A stretch of DNA of 64,000 bases from Budvicia aquatica DSM 5075 = ATCC 35567 (GTDB taxonomy: Bacteria; Pseudomonadota; Gammaproteobacteria; Enterobacterales; Enterobacteriaceae). The stretch is from assembly GCF_000427805.1 (NCBI RefSeq), contig NZ_ATYS01000002.1:186190-250189 (forward strand). The letters are read 5' to 3'. A program made the translations under genes and the position numbers. Every line of letters begins with the position of its first letter. The stretch's first letter is position 1. Below the pieces are notes generated by a model. That model ran no database searches. It worked only from the letters and a program-made list of their open reading frames with translations, and was not told where the DNA came from. Positions 17,750 to 29,111 of the stretch are shown here, one piece after another.

Positions 17750-19549
17750 ATGACTCAAGCGTTAAAGCAATTTCATCCGGTCGGACGTGTACAAGATAGA
17801 ATTCAACAAGATCCAGACAAAATTGCTTTCAGAGAATGGCATAACCACCAGGAACAACAGCTTAACTGGCGGCAAGTCGGGGAGAAGATCTCTCTGATTG
17901 CTAAAGCCCTGTTGAGCTCCGGCGTTCAGGTTCAGGATCGCGTTGCTATTTTTGCAACCAACAGTATGAACTGGGCGATTGCTGACTTATCTATTCTGCA
18001 TTTACGCGCAACTGGCGTGCCTATTTACTCGACGAATACCCCCGCTCAATCTGCTTTTGTGCTTAACGATGCCCAAGTGCGTACGCTGTTTGTCGGCGAT
18101 CAGGCTCAAATGGACGTTGCGCTGATTATTCGCCAGCTTTGCCCAAAGCTGGAGCGTATTATTGTTTTTGAGTCAGAGGTTGATTTAAGCGGCTGTGATA
18201 TTGCTATCCATTTAGATGACTTTTGTCAGTTAGCCAGTGACGGTGACCATCATCTGCTTCAGGAACGTATTGACAGTCGTGAAATGGATGACCTGTTTAC
18301 GCTAATTTATACCTCAGGGACTACCGGTGAGCCTAAAGGCGTGATGTTGGACTATGCCAATTTAGCCACTCAGTTTCATTTGCATGACGAACGACTAACG
18401 GTTACGCCTGATGACGTATCACTGAGCTTTTTGCCGCTGTCTCACGTTTTTGAGCGGGCATGGAGTCTATATGTGATGCATGCCGGGGCGCAGAATGTTT
18501 ATTTGCGGGATACCGCCGCGGTACGTGATGCCATGTCGGACGTCAAACCAACGGTGATGTGCGCAGTTCCCCGATTCTATGAGAAAGTATTTTCTGCTAT
18601 TCACGACAAGGTAGATTTAGCACCTTGGCACCGTCGGGCGATATTCCGTGCTGCATTATGGTGTGGCGAGCGAAAATTCTGGGCTGCCCATCAGGGTAAA
18701 AGTCTGGGCCCGATGATGTCTGCATGTCACCGCTTAGCCGATAAGCTGGTATTGCGTAAGCTACGGGGCATATTAGGTGGGAACGTTCGTTTTCTGCCGG
18801 CCGCGGGAGCCAAGCTGGATGACAATATTATTTTGTTCTTCCACTCTGTCGGTCTGAATATCATCTATGGCTACGGAATGACCGAAACTTGTGCGACGGT
18901 TTCCTGCTGGGAAGAAAATCAGTTTCGTTTCGGTTCCATTGGGCGTCCTTTACCGGGCATTGATGTCCGTATCGGTGACGATAATGAAATTCAGGTGCGT
19001 GGCCCTATTGTAATGCGGGGTTATTACAATCGTCCGGAAGATACGGCTACGGCGTTTACCGATGACGGCTGGCTGAAAACCGGCGATGCGGGCGCATTAG
19101 ATGAGTCAGGCAATCTTTTTATCACCGAACGAATTAAAGATTTAATGAAGACTTCATGTGGAAAATATATTGCTCCACAGGCGATTGAAGGCGCATTGGG
19201 CCAAGATCGGTTTATTGATCAGATTGCGGTAGTCGCCGATGCGCGTAAGTTTGTTTCAGCCCTGATCGTTCCTTGCTTTGTCAGTTTGGAAGAGTACGCC
19301 CATTCGATTAATCTTAAATATCATGATCGATTAGAGTTGCTAAGGCATAGCCAGATCGTTGAGATGTTTGAAGCACGGTTAAGCGTATTGCAGAAAGAGC
19401 TGGCGCGTTTTGAACAGGTTAAACGTTTCACGTTACTGCCGGATGCATTTTCGATGGAACAGGGGGAACTCACCCCTACGCTGAAACTGCGGCGTAAAGT
19501 GATCCTTAGCCGTTATCATACTGAAATCGAGCGGATGTACGTTGAGTAA
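17750..19549 (+). CDS. Long-chain-fatty-acid-CoA ligase family protein
   Basis: This 599-residue AMP-forming synthetase has the ATP-binding motif LIYTSGTTGEPKGVM near residue 185, the YGYGMTETCATVS motif near residue 370, the TGDAG motif and the hinge ERIKDLMKTSCGKYIAP with its catalytic lysine region near residue 470. It is of the large FAA1-like type rather than E. coli FadD. It should activate a long-chain fatty acid to acyl-CoA at the membrane. No other lipid genes are near, and it may have its own promoter. Confidence 0.9.
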   Translation: MTQALKQFHPVGRVQDRIQQDPDKIAFREWHNHQEQQLNWRQVGEKISLIAKALLSSGVQVQDRVAIFATNSMNWAIADLSILHLRATGVPIYSTNTPAQSAFVLNDAQVRTLFVGDQAQMDVALIIRQLCPKLERIIVFESEVDLSGCDIAIHLDDFCQLASDGDHHLLQERIDSREMDDLFTLIYTSGTTGEPKGVMLDYANLATQFHLHDERLTVTPDDVSLSFLPLSHVFERAWSLYVMHAGAQNVYLRDTAAVRDAMSDVKPTVMCAVPRFYEKVFSAIHDKVDLAPWHRRAIFRAALWCGERKFWAAHQGKSLGPMMSACHRLADKLVLRKLRGILGGNVRFLPAAGAKLDDNIILFFHSVGLNIIYGYGMTETCATVSCWEENQFRFGSIGRPLPGIDVRIGDDNEIQVRGPIVMRGYYNRPEDTATAFTDDGWLKTGDAGALDESGNLFITERIKDLMKTSCGKYIAPQAIEGALGQDRFIDQIAVVADARKFVSALIVPCFVSLEEYAHSINLKYHDRLELLRHSQIVEMFEARLSVLQKELARFEQVKRFTLLPDAFSMEQGELTPTLKLRRKVILSRYHTEIERMYVE

Positions 19550-19616
19550 TTAACGATTAATACAGGCACACTACGGTGTGCTTCAAATTGATGGCAAACC
19601 TGATACGCTTAAAAAT

Positions 19617-19720
19617 GTTACCCTTCGACGGCTAAGAAAAAGAAAAATAGGCATTCCTATGCCGGCCAGGCGGAAGGAACTTACGCTGAAATCAAACTAA
19701 ATCATTTTATCTCCAGCCAT
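19617..19720 (+). repeat. Dispersed intergenic repeat, copy B
   Basis: This copy shares CCCTTCG, GCTA, ATTCC-ATGCCG, GGCGGA and ACGCTGAAATCAAACTAAAT with copies A and C, and differs from them by a short A-rich insertion near its middle. It lies between the acyl-CoA ligase and ilvI. The remainder of the 547-base gap, 19721-20096, is AT-rich and presumably holds the ilvIH promoter; I see no clear coding sequence there. Confidence 0.65.
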
Positions 19721-20096
19721 AAATACCATTTGGTGTGCCCTATGTTTTAGCTGAGTGTGTATATTAAAGCAGGCTGAAACGGCAATATTGGTTGTATATA
19801 CAAATATTTATTTCAATAAAGAGTGTTTTTTTGGATTGAAAAACTTTCTTTCTCATTAGGGTAAATTGCCTTTGCCAGCATTTAAAAGCGACGGTATGGT
19901 AATAAGTCACCTATTATTTATCTCTTATCTGGCTTTCATTGCTCTGAACAGAATAACTTGGCTGATATCAGGGAATGGTTATAAAGAAAGTCAGTAGGCA
20001 AAATTTAAACACAACATGGGCAAGACCCGACAATCGCCACGCAGCATTAGCTGGTGCGCATAAGATACAATAACAAGATAAGCCTGGAGGAGACCC

Positions 20097-21815
20097 ATGG
20101 AGATGTTATCAGGAGCCGAGATCGTCGTCAGATCGCTGATCGATCAAGGCGTTAAGCATGTATTCGGTTATCCGGGTGGGGCGGTACTTGATATTTATGA
20201 TGCCTTGCATACCGTGGGCGGCATTGATCACGTATTGGTACGCCATGAGCAAGCTGCGGTGCATATGGCCGATGGATTCGCCCGGGCAACCGGTGAGGTT
20301 GGCGTGGTATTAGTCACTTCCGGGCCGGGGGCAACCAATGCGATTACCGGCATTGCTACTGCCTATATGGACTCAATTCCATTGGTTGTGTTGTCAGGGC
20401 AGGTGGCAACATCCCTTATCGGAAACGATGCTTTTCAGGAATGTGACATGGTCGGTATCTCCCGCCCTGTGGTCAAACATAGCTTTCTGGTTAAGCACAC
20501 CGAAGATATTCCGATGGTGCTGAAAAAAGCATTCTATGTCGCCAGTACCGGCCGCCCTGGTCCCGTCGTGGTGGATTTACCAAAGGATATCTTAAATCCG
20601 GCGGTTAAAATTCCCTATTCGTATCCCGACCAGGTTTCTATGCGTTCTTATAACCCAACGGTGCAAGGCCACCGCGGGCAAATTAAACGCGCGCTTCAAG
20701 TATTGCTTGATGCGAAAAAACCGGTGGTTTATGTCGGCGGTGGCGCCATTACTTCCGCCTGTGATGTCGAGCTGAAAACCCTGGTGGATAAATTAGATTT
20801 GCCGGTTGCCAGCTCTTTAATGGGGTTAGGTGCTTTTCCGTCTACTAATGAGCGATTTGTCGGAATGTTGGGGATGCACGGCACCTATGAAGCCAATATG
20901 ACGATGCACAATGCGGATGTCATTTTTGCCGTTGGCGTACGCTTTGACGATCGGACGACGAATAATCTGACCAAATATTGCCCTGAAGCGACCGTATTGC
21001 ATATCGATATCGACCCGACGTCTATTTCCAAAACGGTTAATGCAGACATTCCTATTGTTGGTGATGCCAAGCAGGTTCTGGGGCAGATGCTTGAATTACT
21101 AAAGCAGAAAGAAGTTGAACCTACCGTTGAAGCCCACAGCGAGTGGTGGGAGCGTATTCGGCAATGGCGTGAAAAAGACTGCTTAGCATTTGATCACGGT
21201 GGCGATCGTATTAAACCTCAGGCCGTTATTGAAACCCTGTATCGTCTGACTGAGGGTAACGCTTATGTTGCTTCTGACGTCGGTCAGCATCAGATGTTTG
21301 CGGCGCTCTATTATCCGTTTGATAAGCCACGCCGTTGGATTAACTCCGGTGGCTTGGGCACCATGGGATTTGGCTTCCCGGCTGCGCTGGGCGTGAAGCT
21401 GGCGTTACCTAAAGAGACCGTGGTCTGCGTTACCGGTGACGGTAGTATTCAGATGAATATTCAGGAGCTATCGACGGCGCTTCAATATGATTTGCCTATA
21501 GTGATTCTGAATCTGAATAATAAATTCTTAGGTATGGTTAAGCAGTGGCAGGATCTGATTTATGCGGGCCGGCATTCCCACTCTTACATGGATTCACTGC
21601 CTGACTTTGTCAAGCTGGCTGAAGCTTATGGCCATGTGGGTATCTCTATCAGTAAGCCTGAAGAGCTGGAAAGCAAGCTGGCCGAAGCCTTGGCGGTGAA
21701 AACTAAACTGGTCTTTGTCGACGTTGCGGTAGATGAAAGAGAACACGTTTATCCGATGCATATTCGTGGCGGCGGAATGGACGAAATGTGGCTAAGCAGA
21801 ACGGAGAGGAGCTGA
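20097..21815 (+). CDS. ilvI: Acetolactate synthase III large subunit IlvI
   Basis: This 572-residue ThDP enzyme makes acetolactate or acetohydroxybutyrate, the first shared step of valine, leucine and isoleucine synthesis. It shows the catalytic glutamate region [19 protein letters not shown] near residue 47 and the ThDP motif ([16 protein letters not shown]...NLNN) near residue 440. It is nearly colinear with E. coli IlvI from [14 protein letters not shown] to the end. A GGAGGAG ribosome site precedes the start, and ilvH follows by 2 bases. The AT-rich upstream region suits Lrp control as in E. coli, but I did not find a firm Lrp site. Confidence 0.97.
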   Translation: MEMLSGAEIVVRSLIDQGVKHVFGYPGGAVLDIYDALHTVGGIDHVLVRHEQAAVHMADGFARATGEVGVVLVTSGPGATNAITGIATAYMDSIPLVVLSGQVATSLIGNDAFQECDMVGISRPVVKHSFLVKHTEDIPMVLKKAFYVASTGRPGPVVVDLPKDILNPAVKIPYSYPDQVSMRSYNPTVQGHRGQIKRALQVLLDAKKPVVYVGGGAITSACDVELKTLVDKLDLPVASSLMGLGAFPSTNERFVGMLGMHGTYEANMTMHNADVIFAVGVRFDDRTTNNLTKYCPEATVLHIDIDPTSISKTVNADIPIVGDAKQVLGQMLELLKQKEVEPTVEAHSEWWERIRQWREKDCLAFDHGGDRIKPQAVIETLYRLTEGNAYVASDVGQHQMFAALYYPFDKPRRWINSGGLGTMGFGFPAALGVKLALPKETVVCVTGDGSIQMNIQELSTALQYDLPIVILNLNNKFLGMVKQWQDLIYAGRHSHSYMDSLPDFVKLAEAYGHVGISISKPEELESKLAEALAVKTKLVFVDVAVDEREHVYPMHIRGGGMDEMWLSRTERS

Positions 21816-21817
21816 TC

Positions 21818-22309
21818 ATGCGCCGTATATTATCGGTATTATTAGAGAATGAATCAGGCGCTCTGTCGCGTGTTATTGGCCTGTTTTCTCAGCGTGGATA
21901 TAATATTGAGAGCCTGACGGTAGCCCCGACTGACGATCCTACGCTATCGCGTATGACCATTCAGACCATGGGTGATGCTAAGGTACTTGAGCAAATTGAA
22001 AAGCAGCTGCATAAGCTGGTTGATGTACTGCGGGTCGCTGAACTGACAGAAAGCGATCGGGTTGAGCGTGAGATTATGTTGGTTAAGCTGCGGGCCACCG
22101 GCGAAGGCCGAGAAGAAGTGAAACGCTGTGCGGATATTTTCCGTGGGCAGATCGTGGACGTCACGGCATCGCTGTATACTGTTCAAATGGTTGGTACCAG
22201 TGGTAAACTCGATGCATTCCTATCGGCTATCCGTGAAGCTGGCGAAATTGTTGAGGTCGCTCGCTCTGGTATTGTCGGTGTTGCTCGCGGTGAGCGCATC
22301 ATGCGTTAG
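21818..22309 (+). CDS. ilvH: Acetolactate synthase III regulatory subunit IlvH
   Basis: This 163-residue regulatory subunit confers valine feedback inhibition and raises IlvI activity. The N-terminal ACT domain [20 protein letters not shown] and the second half ([25 protein letters not shown]) match the family. The ATG at 21818 is chosen over one 30 bases upstream because it gives the standard MRRILSV start and has GGAGAGGAG in front. Confidence 0.97.
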   Translation: MRRILSVLLENESGALSRVIGLFSQRGYNIESLTVAPTDDPTLSRMTIQTMGDAKVLEQIEKQLHKLVDVLRVAELTESDRVEREIMLVKLRATGEGREEVKRCADIFRGQIVDVTASLYTVQMVGTSGKLDAFLSAIREAGEIVEVARSGIVGVARGERIMR

Positions 22310-22346
22310 TTGAATGGCACTGGTTTGCTGATTAAATAAGCATTAA

Positions 22347-22379
22347 TGAAAAGGCTCTACCCTGTGTAGGGCTTTTTAT
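22347..22379 (+). terminator. Terminator of ilvIH
   Basis: The stem GCTCTAC/GTAGGGC with a short loop and TTTTTATTTT lies 40 bases after ilvH. Confidence 0.75.
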
Positions 22380-22521
22380 TTTGTATTACACTAACTGAAT
22401 GGATTAAGCAGTTGCTGAACCTGCTAATCTGGAGTTAGATCTACATTATTAAATACCATATATAATAATATGGTTATTGTGCCACCAAAGATTGGGGCTA
22501 AATAATAATTAAGGGGTTAAC

Positions 22522-23541
22522 GTGAAACTGGATGAAATTGCGCGTCTCGCTGGCGTTTCACGCACAACGGCTAGCTATGTTATTAATGGCAAAGCTAAGC
22601 AATATCGCGTGAGTGACAAGACGGTAGAAAAAGTCATGGCGGTAGTCCGGGAACATAATTACCAACCAAATGCCGTAGCCGCAGGGCTACGTGCCGGTCG
22701 TACCCGCTCAATCGGTCTGGTTATTCCTGATTTAGAAAACACCAGCTATACCCGTATTGCCAATTATCTGGAGCGTCAGGCCCGCCAGCGTGGTTATCAA
22801 CTACTGATAGCCTGTTCTGAAGACCAGCCGGATAATGAAATGCGCTGTGTGGAACATTTACTCCAGCGCAAAGTGGATGCGCTGATTGTTTCTACCGCAC
22901 TGCCGCCGGAGCATCCGTTTTATCAACGTTGGATAAATAGCTCTTTCCCTATCATCGCCTTAGACCGTGCGTTAGATCGGGAACATTTTATCAGCGTTGT
23001 GGGGGCTGACTTTGAAGATTCCGAAATGCTGGCCGCTGAGCTACGTTCATTCGATGCTGAAACGGTAGCCTACATTGGTGCATTACCTGAGTTATCTGTC
23101 AGCCAACTGCGCGAGCAGGGGTTCCGACAGGCATGGAAAGACGATAAGCGCGCGGTTAATTATCTATACGCTAACAGCTATGAACGTGCCTCTGCGGCTG
23201 AACTGTTTGATAACTGGCTCAAAACCAATCCGATACCGCAGGCGATCTATACCACCTCCTTCTCATTATTACAGGGTGTTATGGATGTTATTCTGCAGCG
23301 GGAAGGGCATTTGCCAGCCAATTTAGCCATTGCCACCTTTGGTGATAATGAACTGCTAGATTTTCTTGAGTGTCCGGTATTGGCCGTTTCACAGCGCCAC
23401 CGTGAAGTCGCTGAACGCGTTCTGGAGTTGGTCTTGGCCTCTATTGATGAACCTCAGAAACCTAAGCCGGGGTTAACACGTATTCGCCGTAGCTTATTCC
23501 GTCGAGGTTGTTTAAGCCGGGTAAGCCGAACAGAGTCATAA
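22522..23541 (+). CDS. cra: Catabolite repressor/activator Cra (FruR)
   Basis: This 339-residue LacI-family regulator of carbon flow between glycolysis and gluconeogenesis senses fructose 1-phosphate/1,6-bisphosphate. The helix-turn-helix [20 protein letters not shown] starts the protein and a periplasmic-binding-type effector domain follows ([17 protein letters not shown]). The start is GTG, as in E. coli, with AAGGGG in front. It keeps its usual place between ilvIH and mraZ. The C-terminal tail is a few residues longer than in E. coli. Confidence 0.96.
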   Translation: MKLDEIARLAGVSRTTASYVINGKAKQYRVSDKTVEKVMAVVREHNYQPNAVAAGLRAGRTRSIGLVIPDLENTSYTRIANYLERQARQRGYQLLIACSEDQPDNEMRCVEHLLQRKVDALIVSTALPPEHPFYQRWINSSFPIIALDRALDREHFISVVGADFEDSEMLAAELRSFDAETVAYIGALPELSVSQLREQGFRQAWKDDKRAVNYLYANSYERASAAELFDNWLKTNPIPQAIYTTSFSLLQGVMDVILQREGHLPANLAIATFGDNELLDFLECPVLAVSQRHREVAERVLELVLASIDEPQKPKPGLTRIRRSLFRRGCLSRVSRTES

Positions 23542-23974
23542 TCATTTAGCGATTGGCAGAAAATATTCAGTTTCTTGTTTTCTGGATTAAAAAAGTAACT
23601 CAAAGAAAGGGGCCGATTAAAGGCTCCTTTTTATATTTAAAATTTAAACGGTTATGGTCTATTATTTGTCCTGTTTACTTTATGTTACTATTAATCGCTG
23701 ATATTAGCGGCCTGTTCGACACTAAAATCACGCCCCGGCATAAACAACTCCCATTGAGCTTTAACTAAGTGCCTGCCAGTTTTTAACAGGGTAGGGATAT
23801 TTTTATTTAATTGTTGGTCAGTTTTTGAGTCATTATTTTCATTTTTATAACCTGTCAAAAATACTTATTACTATTCATTGTATTAGTCGTATTTCTATCA
23901 GTTTATCCGTGTCTATTTACGCTTTCTTAGCGAAATAGCCCCGCCATATTAGTGAAAAGTCATGGTGCTCTGGC
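23542..23974. other. cra-mraZ intergenic region
   Basis: This 433-base stretch holds the cra terminator at 23606-23633 and then AT-rich sequence with no convincing gene. A 71-codon frame beginning at 23553 crosses the terminator and has no good ribosome site. The mra promoter begins at 23975. Confidence 0.6.
23606..23633 (+). terminator. Terminator of cra
   Basis: AAGGGGCC and GGCTCCTT pair (one G-T wobble) around the loop GATTAAA, followed by TTTTT. Confidence 0.75.
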
Positions 23975-24004
23975 TTGACAAGCTTTTAATACCCTTCGTA
24001 AACT
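23975..24004 (+). promoter_or_regulatory. mra promoter of the dcw cluster
   Basis: A perfect TTGACA, 18 bases, then TAAACT. It lies just before the MraZ boxes and is the probable main promoter of mraZ and the genes downstream. Confidence 0.65.
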
Positions 24005-24012
24005 CTGTTCAA

Positions 24013-24037
24013 GTGGAGAATTGTGGGGTAAAGTGGT
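24013..24037 (+). promoter_or_regulatory. MraZ operator: three GTGG boxes
   Basis: GTGGA, GTGGG and GTGGT occur at 24013, 24023 and 24033, exactly 10 bases apart. MraZ is known to bind such direct repeats with 10-base phasing upstream of its own gene. They lie 30-54 bases before mraZ and immediately after the promoter, so they fit autorepression. Confidence 0.8.
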
Positions 24038-24066
24038 AAAACTTGTCGCTAAGGAGTGACCTGCCC

Positions 24067-24525
24067 ATGTTTCGTGGAGCAACAACGGTAAATCTGGATG
24101 GTAAGGGGCGATTAGCTATCCCCACTCGCTATCGGGATTCTTTGCTGGATGAATGTGAAGGCCAATTGGTATGTACCATTGACCTTCATCAGCCGTGCCT
24201 GTTGCTTTACCCTTTACCGGAATGGGAAAAGATCGAACAAAAATTATCTCGGCTATCCAGCATGAATCCGGCTGAGCGTCGGGTACAGCGCCTGTTATTA
24301 GGTCATGCCAGCGAATGTCAGATGGATAGCGCAGGGCGTTTGTTAGTGGCAACGACGTTGCGGCAACATGCGTCTTTAGTCAAAGAAGTGATGCTTGTCG
24401 GCCAGCTCAATAAGTTTGAGTTATGGGATGAACAAACTTGGTATCAAAAAGTTAAGGAAGATATAGACGCTGAACAGTCCGCTCAAGACACACTGTCAGA
24501 GCGGTTACAGGATTTGTCACTATAA
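24067..24525 (+). CDS. mraZ: Transcriptional regulator MraZ
   Basis: This 152-residue AbrB-like DNA-binding protein is the first gene of the dcw cluster and represses it. Two SpoVT/AbrB-type halves are visible ([22 protein letters not shown] and [20 protein letters not shown]). The ATG at 24067 gives the standard MFRGAT start and length; one 24 bases upstream would add eight residues. The ribosome site AAGGAG is well placed. Confidence 0.96.
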   Translation: MFRGATTVNLDGKGRLAIPTRYRDSLLDECEGQLVCTIDLHQPCLLLYPLPEWEKIEQKLSRLSSMNPAERRVQRLLLGHASECQMDSAGRLLVATTLRQHASLVKEVMLVGQLNKFELWDEQTWYQKVKEDIDAEQSAQDTLSERLQDLSL

Positions 24526-24528
24526 GTT

Positions 24529-25470
24529 ATGTCTACTAATTATCAGCACACAACAGTCCTTTTGGATGAAGCCGTTAACGGTCTGAATATCCAACCGGAC
24601 GGTATCTATATCGACGGCACTTTCGGCCGTGGCGGCCACTCGCGCCTTATTCTTTCCCATCTTGGACCTCAGGGACAGTTGATTGCTATCGATCGTGACC
24701 CTCAGGCAATTGCTGCAGCAGCGGAAATAACCGATCCTCGATTTTCGATCGTCCATGGCCCGTTTTCAGATATCGCAGAATATGTACGCGATCGCGGTTT
24801 GGAAGGAAAGATTAACGGCGTTTTATTAGATCTTGGCGTCTCTTCTCCACAGTTAGATGACGCTGAACGCGGCTTTTCTTTTATGCGTGATGGTCCATTG
24901 GATATGCGTATGGACCCGACCCGAGGTTTATCTGCATCAGAGTGGTTATTAAAAGCTGACGCTGAAGATATTGCCTGGGTGTTAAAAACCTTTGGTGAAG
25001 AGCGCTTTGCTAAACGCATTGCTCAGGCCATTGTTGAGCGCAATCGCCAGCAACCGTTGACCCGAACGCGTGAACTGGCTGAACTGATCGCTAATGCCAG
25101 CCCGTTTCGTGATAAGCATAAGCACCCGGCAACCCGCAGTTTTCAGGCCATTCGTATTTATATTAACAGTGAGCTGGAAGAGATTGAGCGGGCATTAGAC
25201 GGTACGCTCGAGGTACTGGCAACCGAAGGGCGCCTGTCGGTTATTAGTTTCCATTCGCTGGAAGACCGTATTGTTAAACGCTTTATTCGCCAGCACAGTA
25301 AAGGCCCGCAGGTTCCTGCCGGATTACCTTTAACAGAAGAACAATTAAGGCAGCACGGCGGACGTAAGTTAAAAGCACTGGGTAAAATGATGCCATCCGA
25401 GCAGGAAGTGTCAGGTAACGCCAGGGCAAGAAGTTCAGTACTACGTTTTGCAGAAAGGACCGCAGAATGA
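24529..25470 (+). CDS. rsmH: 16S rRNA m4C1402 methyltransferase RsmH
   Basis: This 313-residue SAM-dependent enzyme (MraW) methylates N4 of C1402 in 16S rRNA. The SAM site [17 protein letters not shown] is near residue 25, [20 protein letters not shown] near residue 101 and the C-terminal [16 protein letters not shown] is characteristic. It starts 3 bases after mraZ and overlaps ftsL by ATGA. Confidence 0.97.
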   Translation: MSTNYQHTTVLLDEAVNGLNIQPDGIYIDGTFGRGGHSRLILSHLGPQGQLIAIDRDPQAIAAAAEITDPRFSIVHGPFSDIAEYVRDRGLEGKINGVLLDLGVSSPQLDDAERGFSFMRDGPLDMRMDPTRGLSASEWLLKADAEDIAWVLKTFGEERFAKRIAQAIVERNRQQPLTRTRELAELIANASPFRDKHKHPATRSFQAIRIYINSELEEIERALDGTLEVLATEGRLSVISFHSLEDRIVKRFIRQHSKGPQVPAGLPLTEEQLRQHGGRKLKALGKMMPSEQEVSGNARARSSVLRFAERTAE

Positions 25471-25787
25471 TTCCAAATGAGCGCCATAGCTTAGTTGGAA
25501 TTATTGGTGATGATTTACTTCGTTTCGCCAAGATACCGATGATCCTGACCGTACTAATTTTGGTATCAGCTATCGCGGTTGTGTTGTCCAGTCACCGTAC
25601 CCGGTTACTGACGGCGGAACGAGAGCAGTTGATTCTGGAGCGGGAAGCTTTAGAAATTGAATGGCGTAACCTGATTCTGGAAGAGAATGCGCTGGCCGAT
25701 CACAGTCGGGTTGATCGACTGGCCAATGAAAAATTACAGATGCAGCATGTTACACCGGACCAGGAACAAATCGTGGTCCAGAAGTAA
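25467..25787 (+). CDS. ftsL: Cell-division protein FtsL
   Basis: This 106-residue bitopic membrane protein forms the FtsQLB complex that activates septal murein synthesis. A short cytoplasmic start, one membrane helix near residues 20-40 and a periplasmic leucine-zipper coiled coil ([31 protein letters not shown]) match E. coli FtsL. The cytoplasmic tail is shorter than in E. coli by about 15 residues. Confidence 0.95.
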   Translation: MIPNERHSLVGIIGDDLLRFAKIPMILTVLILVSAIAVVLSSHRTRLLTAEREQLILEREALEIEWRNLILEENALADHSRVDRLANEKLQMQHVTPDQEQIVVQK

Positions 25788-25855
25788 TTAGTAAGGTAGC
25801 GCACACCCTGGAGTGCGTATCAGATAAATAGCAATACGGTGGCTAATAAGCATAA

Positions 25856-27625
25856 ATGAAAGCAGCACGACCGAATAAGGTTAAGGTTAAACGTCCCGAA
25901 AATCAGGCCGGCTATATTAGCTGGCGTTTTAGTTTGCTTTGCATAGTCATTGTTGCTGCTATGTTTGGTCTGATGGCCCGTGCCGCGTGGTTACAAGTTA
26001 TTGAGCCTGACAAATTAGTTAAAGAAGGTGATTCCCGTTCTTTACGGGTTCAGGAAGTTCCTACCGCTCGCGGAATGATTTCCGACCGACTGGGCCGCCC
26101 GCTGGCGGTTAGCGTGCCGGTGAATGCGATCTGGGCCGATCCTAAAGAGTTAAACGACCGCGGTGGTATTACTCAGGATATGCGCTGGAAAGCACTGGCT
26201 GATATTCTTGGAACACCGATAGATAAACTGTCTGAAAAGATTAACGTTAATCCGAAAGGCCGCTTTGTCTACCTCGCTCGCCAAGTCAATGCCGAAACGG
26301 CTGACTATATCCGTAAGCTTAAACTCCCCGGTATCTATTTAAAGCGTGAATCTCGCCGTTTCTATCCGGCCGGTCCGGTGACTGCTCATATCATTGGTTT
26401 TACTAACATCGATGATAACGGTCTGGAAGGGATAGAAAAAAGCTTCGAAGATAAGCTGGTTGGCAAGTCGGGTGAGCGTACGGTGCGTAAAGATCGCTTT
26501 GGGCGGGTTATTGAAGACATCTCTTCCATAGATAGCCAGGCTGCTCATAACCTGACGCTTAGTATTGATGAGCGTTTACAGGCGCTGGTTTATCGTGAGT
26601 TAAGCAATGCGGTAAATCTGAACAAGGCTGAATCAGGTACCGCGGTTTTGGTTGATGTGAATACCGGCGAAATATTAGCAATGGCTAATAGCCCGTCTTA
26701 TAACCCGAATAATCGGGTCGGTACGCCGGAAGATTTTTTCCGTAACCGCGCCATTACCGATATTTTTGAGCCGGGATCAACCGTCAAACCGATGGTTGTG
26801 ATGACCGCGTTAGATCGCGGAATTATTAAAGAGAATGCAGTACTGAACACCCGCCCTTATCGGGTTAATGGTCACGAAATTAAAGACGTAGCGCTTTATC
26901 CTGAGCTGACCATTACGGGGGTTCTACAGAAATCGAGTAACGTCGGTGTTTCTAAGCTGGCGTTAGCGATGCCCTACGACGCGTTGGTAGATACTTACAC
27001 ACGTTTCGGACTGGGAAAACCAACCAATTTGGGATTGGTCGGAGAAAGTAGTGGCTTAATGTTACAAAAAAAACGGTGGTCTGACATAGAGAGGGCCACC
27101 TTCTCTTTCGGGTATGGACTAATGGTAACTCCGTTACAGTTAGCACGTGCTTATGCAACGATGGGGAGCTTTGGTGTTTATCGTCCCCTGTCGATTACTA
27201 AAATAGATCCACCGGTACAAGGGACGCGAATTTTCCCTGAAAGTACCGTCCGCAGCGTAGTCCATATGATGGAGTCAGTGGCGTTACCCGGCGGCGGTGG
27301 TACTAAAGCGGCTATTAAAGGTTATCGGATCGCAATTAAAACCGGTACGGCAAAAAAAGTTGGCCCTAATGGCGGCTACATCAATAAATACATTGCTTAT
27401 ACCGCAGGCCTTGCGCCAGCCAGTAACCCTCGCTATGCCTTAGTGGTGGTGATTAACGACCCGAGCGGCGGTCAATACTACGGCGGTGCTATTTCAGCGC
27501 CAGTATTCGGTGCCATTATGGGCGGTGTTTTGCGAACAATGAATATAGAGCCAGACGCTTTGCCTATCGCGGGTAAAGATGACGTCGTTATTAATCAAAG
27601 AGGAGCTGCCGGTGACCGTTCTTAA
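25856..27625 (+). CDS. ftsI: Septal peptidoglycan transpeptidase FtsI (PBP3)
   Basis: This 589-residue class B penicillin-binding protein cross-links septal murein. It has a short cytoplasmic end, a membrane helix near residues 24-44, the N-terminal pedestal domain, and the transpeptidase motifs in order: EPGSTVKPM with the catalytic serine near residue 307, SSN ([10 protein letters not shown]) near 360 and KTGT (IKTGTAKKV) near 495. The end (VINQRGAAG) matches the family length. The last 14 bases overlap murE. Confidence 0.97.
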   Translation: MKAARPNKVKVKRPENQAGYISWRFSLLCIVIVAAMFGLMARAAWLQVIEPDKLVKEGDSRSLRVQEVPTARGMISDRLGRPLAVSVPVNAIWADPKELNDRGGITQDMRWKALADILGTPIDKLSEKINVNPKGRFVYLARQVNAETADYIRKLKLPGIYLKRESRRFYPAGPVTAHIIGFTNIDDNGLEGIEKSFEDKLVGKSGERTVRKDRFGRVIEDISSIDSQAAHNLTLSIDERLQALVYRELSNAVNLNKAESGTAVLVDVNTGEILAMANSPSYNPNNRVGTPEDFFRNRAITDIFEPGSTVKPMVVMTALDRGIIKENAVLNTRPYRVNGHEIKDVALYPELTITGVLQKSSNVGVSKLALAMPYDALVDTYTRFGLGKPTNLGLVGESSGLMLQKKRWSDIERATFSFGYGLMVTPLQLARAYATMGSFGVYRPLSITKIDPPVQGTRIFPESTVRSVVHMMESVALPGGGGTKAAIKGYRIAIKTGTAKKVGPNGGYINKYIAYTAGLAPASNPRYALVVVINDPSGGQYYGGAISAPVFGAIMGGVLRTMNIEPDALPIAGKDDVVINQRGAAGDRS

Positions 27626-29111
27626 TTTATCTGAACTGCTTGCTCCCTGGCATATTCAGGTACCTGAGCTGAAGTTAAAAGAGATGACGCTGGACAGTCG
27701 CGTTGCAGCTTCCGGGGATCTGTTTATTGCTATCAAAGGCCATCAAACGGACGGTCGTCGCTATATATCTCAAGCCATTGCTCAAGGCGTTGCCGCTGTG
27801 ATTGCTGAAGCTGACGGCGAAGCAGCCGACGGCAGCGTTGTAATGTCTCATGGCGTACCGGTTATTTATATCGAGCAGCTAAATAAGCACCTATCAGCGA
27901 TTGCCGGGCGTTTTTATGCCCAGCCGTCAGAACGCATGCGATTAATCGGCGTAACCGGAACCAATGGTAAAACCACAACCACTCAATTGCTTGCACAATG
28001 GGCTCAGCTATTAGGCGAGCGCAGTGCCGTGATGGGGACTGTCGGTAATGGCCTGCTGGACCATGTGGTTCCCGCTGAGAATACCACCGGTTCTGCCGTT
28101 GATGTTCAACGTGAGTTGCATGACTTAGCGGCAAAAGGTGCCACCTTTACCGCCATGGAAGTGTCATCACACGGTCTGGTTCAGGAACGCGTTGCTGCAC
28201 TCTCTTTTGCCGCGGCCGTATTTACCAACCTTAGCCGCGATCATCTTGATTATCACGGCAATATGGCAGAGTACGAAGCGGCTAAATGGCGCCTGTTTAC
28301 CCGTCATCAGGTTGGCGAAGCCATTATTAACGTTGATGATGAAGTCGGATTACGTCGTATTAGCCAGATGCCGTCAGCCATTGCATTTACCATGGCTGAT
28401 AACCTACCTCAAGGCTGGAGCGGCCGTTGGCTGAGCGCCGCTCAGGTTGATTATCATGACGGCGGCGCGACCATTAAGTTTGATTCCAGCTGGGGAGGCG
28501 GCGTTATCGAAAGCCGTTTGTTAGGGGCGTTTAACGTCAGTAATTTGATTGCTGCTTTGACGACCTTATTGGCTCTGGGATTTGATTTAACTGAATTAGT
28601 TGAGGTTGCACCGCAGCTACAACCGGTTTGTGGCCGAATGGAAGTCTTTACTGCACCAGGGCGGCCTACGGTAGTAGTCGATTATGCCCATACGCCGGAT
28701 GCTTTGGAAAAGGCGCTGGAAGCAGCAAGACTGCACTGTAAAGGCCAGCTTTGGTGCGTATTTGGTTGTGGTGGCGATCGTGACCGGGGTAAGCGCCCGC
28801 TAATGGGGGGAATTGCTGAACAGCTCGCCGACCGCGTTGTTGTTACTGATGACAACCCGCGCAGTGAAGATCCACAAGCTATCGTGGCAGATATTTTAAC
28901 CGGATTTGTTGATGCTGCTCGTGCACACCCTATTCACGGTCGTGCTGAAGCCGTTACTAACGTAGTGATGCAGGCTGGCCCTGATGATGTCGTTCTGATC
29001 GCCGGTAAAGGCCATGAAGACTATCAACTGATTGGTAATCGCCGTTTGGATTATTCAGACAGAACAACCGTGGCTAATTTACTCGGTCTGTCATCAGGAG
29101 TATTAGCATGA
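27612..29111 (+). CDS. murE: UDP-MurNAc-tripeptide synthetase MurE
   Basis: This ligase of 499 residues adds meso-diaminopimelate to UDP-MurNAc-L-Ala-D-Glu. The P-loop [13 protein letters not shown] is near residue 115 and the diaminopimelate-specific DNPR motif lies in the C-terminal domain ([12 protein letters not shown]). I choose the GTG at 27612, preceded by AGGAG six bases upstream, because it gives an N terminus matching the family (LSELLAPW); an ATG 33 bases earlier would lie deeper in ftsI. It overlaps murF by ATGA. Confidence 0.95.
   Translation: MTVLNLSELLAPWHIQVPELKLKEMTLDSRVAASGDLFIAIKGHQTDGRRYISQAIAQGVAAVIAEADGEAADGSVVMSHGVPVIYIEQLNKHLSAIAGRFYAQPSERMRLIGVTGTNGKTTTTQLLAQWAQLLGERSAVMGTVGNGLLDHVVPAENTTGSAVDVQRELHDLAAKGATFTAMEVSSHGLVQERVAALSFAAAVFTNLSRDHLDYHGNMAEYEAAKWRLFTRHQVGEAIINVDDEVGLRRISQMPSAIAFTMADNLPQGWSGRWLSAAQVDYHDGGATIKFDSSWGGGVIESRLLGAFNVSNLIAALTTLLALGFDLTELVEVAPQLQPVCGRMEVFTAPGRPTVVVDYAHTPDALEKALEAARLHCKGQLWCVFGCGGDRDRGKRPLMGGIAEQLADRVVVTDDNPRSEDPQAIVADILTGFVDAARAHPIHGRAEAVTNVVMQAGPDDVVLIAGKGHEDYQLIGNRRLDYSDRTTVANLLGLSSGVLA

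Noticed and set aside
19565-19585. Terminator after the acyl-CoA ligase gene
   Set aside because: GGCACAC/GTGTGCT pairs well, but no T run follows, so it is only a hairpin.
19753-19780. Cra-like half site upstream of ilvI
   Set aside because: GCTGAAACG fits the left half of the Cra consensus, but the right half is absent.
23553-23768. 71-codon plus-strand frame after cra
   Set aside because: It has no good ribosome site, runs across the likely cra terminator and has no recognisable feature.
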